DNA from: Ignavibacteriae bacterium HGW-Ignavibacteriae-1
GTDB taxonomy: Bacteria; Bacteroidota; Ignavibacteria; Kapaibacteriales; UBA2268
DNA length: 64,000 nt
Direction of reading: 5' to 3'
Assembly (NCBI GenBank): GCA_002839825.1
Contig: PGYU01000003.1
Location: 62,001 to 126,000 of the forward strand
Under the pieces are notes generated by a model. It was given only the letters and a program-made list of their open reading frames with translations. It had not been told where the DNA came from and made no database searches. Below are positions 47,318 to 55,065 of this stretch, piece after piece; the stretch's first letter is position 1, and every line of letters starts with the position of its first letter. A program made the position numbers and the translations under genes.

Positions 47318-48277
47318 TCAGATAAGACCTTTTTCGTGTTTGGCTATAAGATTGCTAATCATATCGCGAGTCATCGAAGTCAAATCATAATCAGGTGTCC
47401 AACCCCATTCTTGGCGTGCAGACGTATCATCAATTGATTGGGGCCACGAATCTGCGATTTGTTGGCGCGAATCGGGATTATATTCAATTTTGAAATCCGG
47501 CAAATGTTTTTTGATTTCGTTTGCTAAAGTTTTGGGGTCGAAACTCATCGAAGCAACGTTGAAATCGCTATGATGAATCAAATTATCAAAATCTGCTTCA
47601 GCCAAATCTATTGTCGCTTTTATACAATCAGGCATATACATCATTGGCAATACAGTGTTTTCGTCAAGGAAACAGTTGTAATAATTTTTCTTAACGGCTT
47701 CGTAGAAGATTTCAACTGCATAATCGGTAGTTCCGCCACCGGGCAGTGTTTCTGAGGAAATTATCCCGGGATAACGCAAACCGCGGCAATCTAGACCATA
47801 CTTTGCGACATAGTAATCGCAAAGCAATTCGCCTGCGACTTTAGTAATTCCATACATCGAAGTGGGCTTCAAGACGCTTTCCTGCGGAGTGTTTTCGCGA
47901 GGAACGCCCTTGCCCCATACAGCGATAGAACTTGGAATAACAATGCGTTTCATTCCATATTTTACGCCTAAATCTAGAATATTAATGGAACCATTCATAT
48001 TCACATTCCAGCACAAATGCGGGTCTTTTTCGCCGGTTGCGGATAAAATCGCAGCCATATGGAAAATAGTATCAATATCATGTTTGATGATGACGGGGCG
48101 AATGGTTTCGGGGTTGGTCACATCAATCGAATAAAATGGTCCTTCTTCGGCAACTTTACTTGCTGAATGTCTGATGTCACTTGCGATGACATTTTCGGTA
48201 CCGTATTTTTTACGCAAAGCAACTGTTAATTCTGAGCCGATTTGTCCGAGGGCTCCTGTAATCAAGATTTTTTTCAT
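47318..48277 (-). CDS. SDR-type L-threonine 3-dehydrogenase
   Basis: A 319-residue short-chain dehydrogenase/epimerase-like enzyme. The Rossmann motif GALGQIGSE and the catalytic Tyr and Lys in YGITKVAGELL are present, and ENVIASDIRHS plus RYPGIISSETLPGGGTTDYA match the SDR L-threonine 3-dehydrogenases, which oxidise threonine to 2-amino-3-oxobutyrate with NAD. I start at ATG 48277 (MKKILITG) rather than a GTG four codons upstream. It lies 72 bases behind hydE with no terminator between, so it may be the last gene of the hydrogenase unit. No glycine C-acetyltransferase is in the window. Confidence 0.88.
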   Translation of the reverse strand: MKKILITGALGQIGSELTVALRKKYGTENVIASDIRHSASKVAEEGPFYSIDVTNPETIRPVIIKHDIDTIFHMAAILSATGEKDPHLCWNVNMNGSINILDLGVKYGMKRIVIPSSIAVWGKGVPRENTPQESVLKPTSMYGITKVAGELLCDYYVAKYGLDCRGLRYPGIISSETLPGGGTTDYAVEIFYEAVKKNYYNCFLDENTVLPMMYMPDCIKATIDLAEADFDNLIHHSDFNVASMSFDPKTLANEIKKHLPDFKIEYNPDSRQQIADSWPQSIDDTSARQEWGWTPDYDLTSMTRDMISNLIAKHEKGLI

Positions 48278-48349
48278 ATCAGTTTTCACAATTTTTCAAA
48301 ATGTTCAATAATTAAAAAACAAAATTAATACTTATTCATGACAAATGGG

Positions 48350-49441
48350 CTAATTATCCTTGTGTATTCTATTTTTGAAATGTGGAGAATCGCCATGCTC
48401 TCCCCAACCGACCCTATCACCGGCGAGAGTTACACGCGCTTCTATACAATTGAGGCAATCCTCGGCTTGCTCATCGGTGCAAGGTTTATTTTCGTAGAGT
48501 TTGTAAAAATCGCGATAAACACCGGGAGTAATATTAGGCATAATAATATTTGCGCCTGCATATAGTGCCTTTTCCCTGCCCAATTTATCAGATGCTTGCA
48601 TTGCTGTCGAAGCAGCGATATTGATGTCCTTCATGATAATTCTGAGCACTGCAATCATTTTTAAAGTCATGAAGAAACGCTCTTCTAAAGGCAAAAGAGT
48701 ACCACTGAATTCGAATAGCGGTGTACTTCGATGCTCGATATATGGACCCATTCCGCACATATCAATATCGAAATCGCGCATAAAAATAATATCGTCAACT
48801 AAATGCTCCAAAATTTGGAACGGTACGCCAATCATCACGCCCGTACCGACTTGGAATCCAGCCTGACGTAAATCTCTCAGGGCTTGCAATCGCCTATCGT
48901 AATCGTGCAATTCATCATTTGGGTGGAGTTTTGCATATAGTTCGCGATTTGATGTTTCGATTCTAAGCAAGTAGCGCCGTGCGCCCAATTCGTGCCACTC
49001 CTTATAAATATCCAAGGTTTGCTCGCCCAATGACAATGTAATTCCAATTTCTCCATTTGTCATTTCCATTATTTGGGCTATGAGCGATGAAATTCGCTTT
49101 GTAAATGCAGGAGATTGCAATTCGCCGGATTGGATAACCACCGAAGCATAATTATTTTCCCATGCAAAACGAACGGATTTGAGCACATCTTCATCGGAGA
49201 CAATATATCGAACTAATTCATGATTATCCTTTCTGATGCCGCAATAGAGACAGTTTTTGGCACAATAATTCGATAATTCGACAAGTCCGCGAAAATATGT
49301 TTTCTTGTCAACATATTTCGATTTTACGTCATTAGCTTTATTGAACAAGAGCTTCGCATCTTCGTGATTCATTGCCAAAAGTTCACGGATTTCATCTCTG
49401 CCAAGCTCGTCTTTCTCGAGAATTTCATTATAATTAATCAT
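48350..49441 (-). CDS. hydE: [FeFe]-hydrogenase maturase HydE
   Basis: A 363-residue radical-SAM enzyme that acts on the HydG-made iron-carbonyl-cyanide synthon on the way to the H-cluster 2Fe subcluster. The cluster-binding CAKNCLYCGIRKDN motif is near residue 62, and SVVIQSGE, GEQTLDIYKEWHELGARRYLLRIET and GVMIGVPFQ are typical of the BioB-like barrel. C-terminal Cys residues (CTDEQAEDCLNC) are also present. The start overlaps the hydG stop by one base (TGATG), indicating coupling. Confidence 0.95.
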   Translation of the reverse strand: MINYNEILEKDELGRDEIRELLAMNHEDAKLLFNKANDVKSKYVDKKTYFRGLVELSNYCAKNCLYCGIRKDNHELVRYIVSDEDVLKSVRFAWENNYASVVIQSGELQSPAFTKRISSLIAQIMEMTNGEIGITLSLGEQTLDIYKEWHELGARRYLLRIETSNRELYAKLHPNDELHDYDRRLQALRDLRQAGFQVGTGVMIGVPFQILEHLVDDIIFMRDFDIDMCGMGPYIEHRSTPLFEFSGTLLPLEERFFMTLKMIAVLRIIMKDINIAASTAMQASDKLGREKALYAGANIIMPNITPGVYRDFYKLYENKPCTDEQAEDCLNCIEARVTLAGDRVGWGEHGDSPHFKNRIHKDN

Positions 49442-50868
49442 CAGAAATATATATCCCTTCTGCCCTGCTTGACTAAATCGAGCTTTTCTTTCAAAGTTCG
49501 GACATTGGTGTCAACAGCTAATTCGCGGATTTTATCTTCGATTAGATTATAGCCCAAAATTTTAGTTTCGGGGCTTGCGTAGTCCTCAAGATATTCAGCA
49601 AGGGTGAGCAGTGCATTTGGCGAGCATAATTTTTTGATAAAACCCGGCACAGAGAATTCCATAAAATGCTCCCCTGTGCGCCCCATACGGTAGCAAGCGG
49701 TACAAAATGACGGAATATAGCCGTGTTCGAGTAATTCGTGAATTACTTCCGCAAGAGTACGGTTGTCGTTGAGAGTGAATTGCTCCCTGTTGATATTTTG
49801 CAAATGCTTATTTTCTTCGCTATATCCACCCAATTCAATATTAGAGCCGCCATCAATTTGCGATACACCGAATTGCAGAACTTGGTCTCGAATTGCGGCG
49901 GATTCCCTTGCAGTCAAAATCATTCCTGTATAAGGCACTGCGAGTCTCAAAATTGCGACAAGTCGCGTAAAATCCTCATCAGAAACGATATGGGACATAT
50001 CAAAATCCATTTCGGAGGCTAATTGGATGCGCGGAAATGAAATGGTATGTGGACCAACTTTGTAAACAGCTTCCAAATGGTTGACATGTCTCACAAGCCC
50101 GAGCACTTCGTATTTCCAATCATACAAACCAAATAACGCACCGATTCCCACATCATCAATTCCGGCTTCCTGTGCCCGGTCCATAGCTGTCAATCGCCAA
50201 TCGTAGTTACGTTTCATGCCTGAAAGATGGACTTTTTTGTAGGTTTCCTCGTGGTATGTTTCCTGGAAAATCTGGTATGTTCCGATATGAGAATCACGAA
50301 TAACTCTGAATCCATCAATATCTTGTGGTGCAGCGTTAATGTTTACTCTGCGGATTTCTCCATTATCTTGCTTGACCGAATAAACTGTATTGACTGTACT
50401 TGCGATAAATTCCGGTGTATAAAGCTGATGCTCGCCGAAAGCGAGAACGAGCCTCTTGTGACCATTCTTTTCGAGCGATTGGACCTCTTTAACTAATTCC
50501 TGCTGAAGCAAAGTTTTGCGGATGATTTCTTTATTCGAGTGCTTAAATCCGCAATAGGAGCAATTATTCGAGCAGTAATTGCCAATATAAAGAGGAGCAA
50601 ATAATACGATTCGTTCGCCATAAACTTTACGCTTTAGCTCTTTAGCGCCTTCTTTGATTGCCTCGATTGATTCAGCATCATTAGCATTGAGTAATATTGC
50701 AGTTTCTTGGAGCGAGAGGCGATTTTTGTCAAGAGATTTTTGGATTATTTCCTTAACTTGCCCGAAATCGGATTTCGTATCACGAATTATAGAGTGAATT
50801 TCTTCACTATCAATGAATGGAACCATTGGTTCATCGGGAATAATATATTTTTGGGGATTATAGATCAT
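49441..50868 (-). CDS. hydG: [FeFe]-hydrogenase maturase HydG (tyrosine lyase)
   Basis: A 475-residue radical-SAM tyrosine lyase that splits tyrosine to p-cresol and dehydroglycine and then makes the CO and CN ligands of the H-cluster on a dangler iron. The N-terminal cluster motif is CSNNCSYCGFKH (near 98), and the second C-terminal cluster site is seen as CTACYRMGRTGEHF followed by a Cys in IKKLCSPNALL. Residues VNINAAPQDIDGFR and IGIGALFGLYDW-like segments match the family. It sits 15 bases behind the TM1266-type gene and overlaps hydE by one base. Confidence 0.96.
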   Translation of the reverse strand: MIYNPQKYIIPDEPMVPFIDSEEIHSIIRDTKSDFGQVKEIIQKSLDKNRLSLQETAILLNANDAESIEAIKEGAKELKRKVYGERIVLFAPLYIGNYCSNNCSYCGFKHSNKEIIRKTLLQQELVKEVQSLEKNGHKRLVLAFGEHQLYTPEFIASTVNTVYSVKQDNGEIRRVNINAAPQDIDGFRVIRDSHIGTYQIFQETYHEETYKKVHLSGMKRNYDWRLTAMDRAQEAGIDDVGIGALFGLYDWKYEVLGLVRHVNHLEAVYKVGPHTISFPRIQLASEMDFDMSHIVSDEDFTRLVAILRLAVPYTGMILTARESAAIRDQVLQFGVSQIDGGSNIELGGYSEENKHLQNINREQFTLNDNRTLAEVIHELLEHGYIPSFCTACYRMGRTGEHFMEFSVPGFIKKLCSPNALLTLAEYLEDYASPETKILGYNLIEDKIRELAVDTNVRTLKEKLDLVKQGRRDIYF

Positions 50869-50883
50869 TTCAATACCTTGCCG

Positions 50884-51135
50884 TTAGATGTCATTTTTAA
50901 TTAGAACTGAGCGACATTTTAAGCCTTTGATTTTGCCTAATCTGCCTGATAATATGCTGATTTGTTCAGTTGTACCTTCAATCACGAGTGACATGACACT
51001 TTGCTTTCTATCTTGGAGAGTAATACCGTGGCGGCTGAGTATAATAGAGGAATTCTGAGATATTGTATTGTTTAATATCTCTACACAAGATTTATCTTCG
51101 ATGAGAATAATCATAGTTCCTAATCTCTTTTCCAT
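50884..51135 (-). CDS. TM1266-type iron-only hydrogenase system regulator
   Basis: An 83-residue ACT-like protein, MEKRLGTMIILIED ... HGITLQDRKQSVMSLVIEGT ... LGKIKGLKCRS, of the small family found beside hydE/hydG in many anaerobes and annotated as a putative hydrogenase regulator. GAGGA seven bases upstream sets the start at 51135 rather than an earlier in-frame ATG. No DNA-binding domain is visible, so its regulatory role rests on gene context. It leads the maturation block hydG-hydE. Confidence 0.87.
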   Translation of the reverse strand: MEKRLGTMIILIEDKSCVEILNNTISQNSSIILSRHGITLQDRKQSVMSLVIEGTTEQISILSGRLGKIKGLKCRSVLIKNDI

Positions 51136-51176
51136 CGGTAATTCCTCAAGATAAGAATCATTGAGCATGACACATT

Positions 51177-51252
51177 GAGCTTAATTCAAATCAAGCTCGC
51201 CGTATTTTTATCTATAAATTATGATATGCTCCGCTCGAAAACGGAGCATATC
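51177..51252 (-). promoter_or_regulatory. two hairpins between hydA and the maturation genes
   Basis: After the hydA stop (51262) the minus strand holds GATATGCTCCG / CGGAGCATATC (51223-51233 and 51242-51252), an 11-pair stem with an eight-base loop, then GAGCTT / AAGCTC (51177-51182 and 51193-51198). Neither is followed by a T-run. They could partly terminate or process the message, setting a ratio between structural and maturation genes. Confidence 0.6.
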
Positions 51253-51261
51253 AATTATTAA

Positions 51262-53076
51262 CTAATATCTGTTTCGCTTAGTGTAGTGTGTGTGCAATAA
51301 CTTGTGTGACTTATGACCCAATGGTCCGTCTTTCAAGAATTCATCATAAATTTGCTTGATTTCGGGATTTTCGTGCGATTTGCGTAATTTACAGTCTGCA
51401 TCATCTTCGTAAATAGCTTTGATGCGTTCCATTCTTACTTTGTCGTTAGTTGGGATAGGTTGACCACCACCACCAATACATCCGCCGGGACAAGCCATGA
51501 TTTCAATAAAGTGATAAGGTGATGTGCCGTCTTTAATTTGGTCCATAATGACGCGAGCATTCTTCAAACCATGTGCAACTGCGACTCTAAGTTCGACACC
51601 TTCGAGGAAACTGTAAGCTTCGAGACAGTTTTCGAGTTTCACTGCGGCATGTTTGATACCTTCCAAACCGCGAACGGGTTCGATATTTAATCTATCAAAT
51701 GGTACATCTCTGCCTGTTATAAGTTCGTAAGCTGTTCTGAGAGCGGCTTCCATAACACCACCTGTCGCACCGAAAATAATCGCTGCACCTGTAGAATCGC
51801 CCATAATGCTATCAAAATCCGAATCTGAGATTTCCGAGAAATCAATACCTGCTTGTTTAATCATATGTCCAATTTCTCTGGTTGTAAGCCCGGCATCAAT
51901 ATCTTGATAACCGCTTGATTTCATTTCCGGACGATTTGCTTCGAATTTCTTGGCAGCACATGGCATAGCAGCTACGCTGACGATATTTTCGGGTTTTACA
52001 CCGATTTTTTCAGCATAATAAGTCTTTGCTAATGCACCAAACATTTGTTGCGGAGATTTGCAGGTTGACAAGTGTGCAAGATGTTCTGGATACATGTGTT
52101 CGATAAATTTAACCCATCCCGGAGAGCAAGAAGTTATCATTGGTAATGCAACTGAATCGTCTTCATCTTTGATTTTGCTCTTGAGTCTGCCCAAAAGTTC
52201 TGTACCTTCTTCGACAATTGTTAAATCGGCAGTATAGTTGGTATCAAGCACGGAATCAAATCCGATTTTTTTCAACGCAGCAACCATTTTTCCGGTTACA
52301 TGAGCGCCGGGAGCATATCCTAACATTTCACCAATTGCCACTCTGACTGATGGTGCAGTGTTTATGACGACGTGCTTTTTCTCATCGCCAATTGCTTCCC
52401 ATATGTCATCGAAATATCTTCTTTCGGTAAGTGCACCTGTTGGGCAATGAATGATACATTGCCCGCAATTAACGCAAACAACTTCATTCATCGGCAAATC
52501 CATGAAAGTAGAAATCTTCATGTCTTTACCTTTGTGAGCAACTGTAATGGCGTTAACATGTTGCAATTCTGCACAAGTTCGGACGCAACGTTGGCATCTG
52601 ACGCATTTGCTGTCGTCTTTCTCTATACTCCAAGATGAGCGGTCAACTTGAATCCCGGGTTTTAAAACGCTCAGATAAGTGTTGTTGTCCACATTATATT
52701 CCGAAGCAAGAGCTTGAAGCTCGCAATTAGTCGAGCGATAGCAAGTTGTGCATTGGGTATTGTGTTCGGAAACGAGCAAAGCAATCAAGTCCTTTCGGGC
52801 ACTTCTGACTTTTGGAGTATTTGTTTTGATGACCATGTTTTGTTCACATGGAGCAGCACAAGAAGCAGTCAAGTTTTTTGCACCTTCGACTTCAACAACA
52901 CAAACTCTACAATTACCGGCAACGCACAAGTCTTCATGATGGCACAAAGTTGGGATACGAACATTAATTTTCCGTGCAGCTTCCAAAATTGTAGTGCCTT
53001 TCTCGATACTGACATCAATACCGTTAATTTTCACGCTGATGATATTTTTTATACTTTCCATTTTTTTCTTCTTCAT
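51262..53076 (-). CDS. hydA: [FeFe]-hydrogenase catalytic subunit HydA
   Basis: The 604-residue catalytic subunit of an NAD(P)-linked trimeric hydrogenase. Domains in order: a 2Fe-2S ferredoxin fold (LCHHEDLCVAGNCRVC), a His-Cys3 cluster site (HNTQCTTCYRSTNC, near 104-117), two 4Fe-4S sites (CVRCQRCVRTC and CVNCGQCIIHC), then the H-cluster domain with L1 ITSCSPGW (near 314), L2 MPCAAKKFE (near 373) and L3 EIMACPGGCIGGGGQP (near 525). L1 reads TSCSP where the textbook motif is TSCCP. The true start may be ATG 53061 (MESIKN). It lies 17 bases behind hydB. No signal peptide, so cytosolic. Confidence 0.95.
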   Translation of the reverse strand: MKKKKMESIKNIISVKINGIDVSIEKGTTILEAARKINVRIPTLCHHEDLCVAGNCRVCVVEVEGAKNLTASCAAPCEQNMVIKTNTPKVRSARKDLIALLVSEHNTQCTTCYRSTNCELQALASEYNVDNNTYLSVLKPGIQVDRSSWSIEKDDSKCVRCQRCVRTCAELQHVNAITVAHKGKDMKISTFMDLPMNEVVCVNCGQCIIHCPTGALTERRYFDDIWEAIGDEKKHVVINTAPSVRVAIGEMLGYAPGAHVTGKMVAALKKIGFDSVLDTNYTADLTIVEEGTELLGRLKSKIKDEDDSVALPMITSCSPGWVKFIEHMYPEHLAHLSTCKSPQQMFGALAKTYYAEKIGVKPENIVSVAAMPCAAKKFEANRPEMKSSGYQDIDAGLTTREIGHMIKQAGIDFSEISDSDFDSIMGDSTGAAIIFGATGGVMEAALRTAYELITGRDVPFDRLNIEPVRGLEGIKHAAVKLENCLEAYSFLEGVELRVAVAHGLKNARVIMDQIKDGTSPYHFIEIMACPGGCIGGGGQPIPTNDKVRMERIKAIYEDDADCKLRKSHENPEIKQIYDEFLKDGPLGHKSHKLLHTHYTKRNRY

Positions 53077-53093
53077 TTTTTTTCGATAAATTA

Positions 53094-54275
53094 TTAATAA
53101 ATCATTTCTTCACGGAAATTGTCAACTATTGACGAAAAGGAATTAGCCACAGACTGTCCTAACCCGCATTTAGCAGTAATTTTCATTGTATCGGTAAGTT
53201 TGAGCAATTGTTGGAGGTATTCCGGGTCTTTATCACCACGTTTGACAGCTTCAATACCGACTTTGAGTTGTTGGCAACCTATTCTGCAAGGAGTGCATTG
53301 ACCGCATGATTCTTCTTCGAAAAAGTCAAGATAATTTCTCAATACATTATACATCGAGCGTGAACTATTGAAAATCATCATCGAGCCGCCTGTAGGCAAG
53401 GAATCGCCTGTCAAACCGCCGGGGAAGCCAATAGTTGTAGATTGGAATTTCTTGCGTGGGACGCAAAAACCAGACGCACCACCGACTTGAACAGCTTTAG
53501 TATCACCGTCGCCAAATTCGCGGACGAATTCATCCAATGATAGTCCGAATTCCAAGTCATAAATGCCAGGTCTTGGAGTATCGCCTGAAACTGAGAATAA
53601 TTTTGAACCATGTGAATCTTGGATACCGAGTTTTTTGAATTCTTCGACACCAATTCTGCTGACAACTTGAGCTGAAACTAATGTTTCTACATTGTTGACG
53701 ACTGTTGGTTTGCCCAAGTAACCATCATTAGTTGGGAATGGCGGTTTGTTTCTCGGTTCGCCTCTGAAACCTTCCATCGAATTAAGCAGAGCAGTTTCTT
53801 CTCCACAAACATAAGCGCCGCTACCCAAAAATATTTCAATATTGAAATCAAGTTCCAATTTGAAGCAATTCTTGTGGAATTCGGCAATTTCTCTTTCGAG
53901 ATGAGGTACTAAATATTTATATTCGCCACGCAGATAAATATAACCCTTTCTGGCACCGATAACATAAGCACAAATGCCCATACCGGCTAATACTTTTTTT
54001 GGAACGAGAGTGAGAATTTCTCTATCTTTGAAAGTGCCCGGTTCGCCTTCGTCAGCATTACAAACCACGAATTTTTCATCGCCATCGGCAGCAGCAGCAA
54101 ATTTCCATTTCAAACCGGTCAAAAATCCTGCACCGCCTCTGCCTTTCAATCCTGAATCTATCAAATCTGAGATAATATCTTTGGGGGCGCGTTTCAAAGC
54201 TTTTTCCATTACTTGGTATGGACTTTCCGGATGGATTCCAAGTATTACATCTAATCTTTTTAATCTTTCTTGCAT
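53094..54275 (-). CDS. hydB: hydrogenase flavoprotein subunit HydB (NuoF-like)
   Basis: A 393-residue NuoF-type diaphorase subunit carrying FMN, NAD(H) and one 4Fe-4S cluster. Motifs: GLKGRGGAGFLTGLKW (near 45) and NADEGEPGTFKDRE for FMN/NADH, GAYVCGEETALL, and the cluster site ESCGQCTPCRIGC near 320 with a fourth Cys in TAKCGLGQ. It has neither the N-terminal 2Fe-2S thioredoxin-like domain nor the C-terminal ferredoxin domain known in Thermotoga-type HydB. AGGAA precedes the ATG. It follows hydC by nine bases. Confidence 0.93.
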   Translation of the reverse strand: MQERLKRLDVILGIHPESPYQVMEKALKRAPKDIISDLIDSGLKGRGGAGFLTGLKWKFAAAADGDEKFVVCNADEGEPGTFKDREILTLVPKKVLAGMGICAYVIGARKGYIYLRGEYKYLVPHLEREIAEFHKNCFKLELDFNIEIFLGSGAYVCGEETALLNSMEGFRGEPRNKPPFPTNDGYLGKPTVVNNVETLVSAQVVSRIGVEEFKKLGIQDSHGSKLFSVSGDTPRPGIYDLEFGLSLDEFVREFGDGDTKAVQVGGASGFCVPRKKFQSTTIGFPGGLTGDSLPTGGSMMIFNSSRSMYNVLRNYLDFFEEESCGQCTPCRIGCQQLKVGIEAVKRGDKDPEYLQQLLKLTDTMKITAKCGLGQSVANSFSSIVDNFREEMIY

Positions 54276-54284
54276 TTTATGTTC

Positions 54285-54752
54285 CTATTCTCTGTTTTTG
54301 TAATCGGTGATAATTTCCCGAATTGTTTCGGGCGTCAAATCAGTGTAAACGTCATCGTTGATAAGCATTGCGGGTCCCTTATGGCACCAACCTAAGCAGT
54401 TTGTATATAAAAGCGAGAACTTCCTATTCAGCGTAGTTTCGCCCACTTTTATTTTCAGTATGTTTTCTAAAGTATCCACAATTTGGTTTTTGTCGTGCAT
54501 ATCGCAAACGATAGTTTTGCAAACGCGAATCACAAATTTTCCTCGTGGAATTGTATCAAGAAAACTGTAGAAGGTAGATTTACCATATACGTCAGCAGAC
54601 GACAAGTCAAGATTGCGAGCGATGGAAACCATAGCTTCATCTGACACGAAGTGCTCTAAATCGTAAACTCCTTGTAAAATCGGCAAAAGGCTCTCTCGTT
54701 TGCTTCCGTATTTGTCAACGAGTTCTTTTACCATCATATCGGTTTTGGTCAT
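54285..54752 (-). CDS. hydC: hydrogenase 2Fe-2S subunit HydC (NuoE-like)
   Basis: A 155-residue NuoE-like thioredoxin-fold subunit. The 2Fe-2S ligands are CKTIVC (near 78-83) and NCLGWC (near 117-121), and the N-terminal helical part (YGSKRESLLPILQGVYDLEHFVSDEAM) is standard. It transfers electrons between HydB and HydA. First gene of the minus-strand hydrogenase unit, with AGGTG before the ATG and a promoter-like element about 100 bases upstream. Confidence 0.94.
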   Translation of the reverse strand: MTKTDMMVKELVDKYGSKRESLLPILQGVYDLEHFVSDEAMVSIARNLDLSSADVYGKSTFYSFLDTIPRGKFVIRVCKTIVCDMHDKNQIVDTLENILKIKVGETTLNRKFSLLYTNCLGWCHKGPAMLINDDVYTDLTPETIREIITDYKNRE

Positions 54753-54854
54753 TGCAACACCTTTTAAATGTTATTTTAAATTAATTGTTAATAAAATCAC
54801 TTATTATTGATATTTTCTTCAACTTTATTTATACATTTGTATCAATATACTATA

Positions 54855-54885
54855 CAAAACTACGGATATTACTCATAATATGCAA
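54855..54885 (-). promoter_or_regulatory. candidate hydC promoter (Bacteroidota -33/-7 type)
   Basis: On the minus strand TTG (54885-54883) and TAGTTTTG (54862-54855) are 20 bases apart, matching the Bacteroidota consensus TTG-N19-21-TAnnTTTG exactly. It lies about 103 bases before hydC and overlaps one arm of the palindrome. Confidence 0.5.
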
Positions 54886-55007
54886 GAAAAATTGTTAAAT
54901 AATTCACTATTTATCAATTACTTAGCTAAGTGCAAACTTAGATATGATGAATTGTTTGTCGCATGTATTTCTAAAATGATTTTTAGCTATGACTTAGTTT
55001 TTTTAAA

Positions 55008-55038
55008 TTGATTTATTACAAAATTTTCACTACTTTTA
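55008..55038 (+). promoter_or_regulatory. candidate aspA-hydF promoter
   Basis: TTG (55008-55010) and TACTTTTA (55031-55038) are 20 bases apart; the -7-like element differs from TAnnTTTG only in its last base. It ends 27 bases before the aspA ATG. Confidence 0.4.
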
Positions 55039-55065
55039 TGAAACAAAAAAAATGATTGATTGAAT

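Larger units (their letters stand above)
54753..55065. promoter_or_regulatory. 313-base divergent control region between hydC and aspA
   Basis: AT-rich region without a convincing gene. Near the middle ATACA-TT-TGTAT (54831-54842) and TTTGTAT-N9-ATACAAA (54836-54858) give nested palindromes that overlap the hydC -7-like element, fitting an operator. Candidate promoters for both directions are listed separately. No clear Rex (TTGTGAAN4TTCACAA-like) or FNR box was recognised. Confidence 0.5.

Noticed and set aside
52714..53097. 127-codon open frame antisense to hydA
   Set aside because: Lies fully within the well-supported hydA N-terminal domains; no start signal or family match.
54880..55011. 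43-codon open frame (starting MQEKLLNNSLF) between hydC and aspA on the plus strand
   Set aside because: No ribosome binding site, overlaps the likely hydC promoter, and no recognisable protein family; probably chance in an AT-rich gap.
54753..55065. Rex or FNR box as regulator site of the hydrogenase locus
   Set aside because: The palindromes seen do not fit either consensus well enough to name the regulator.
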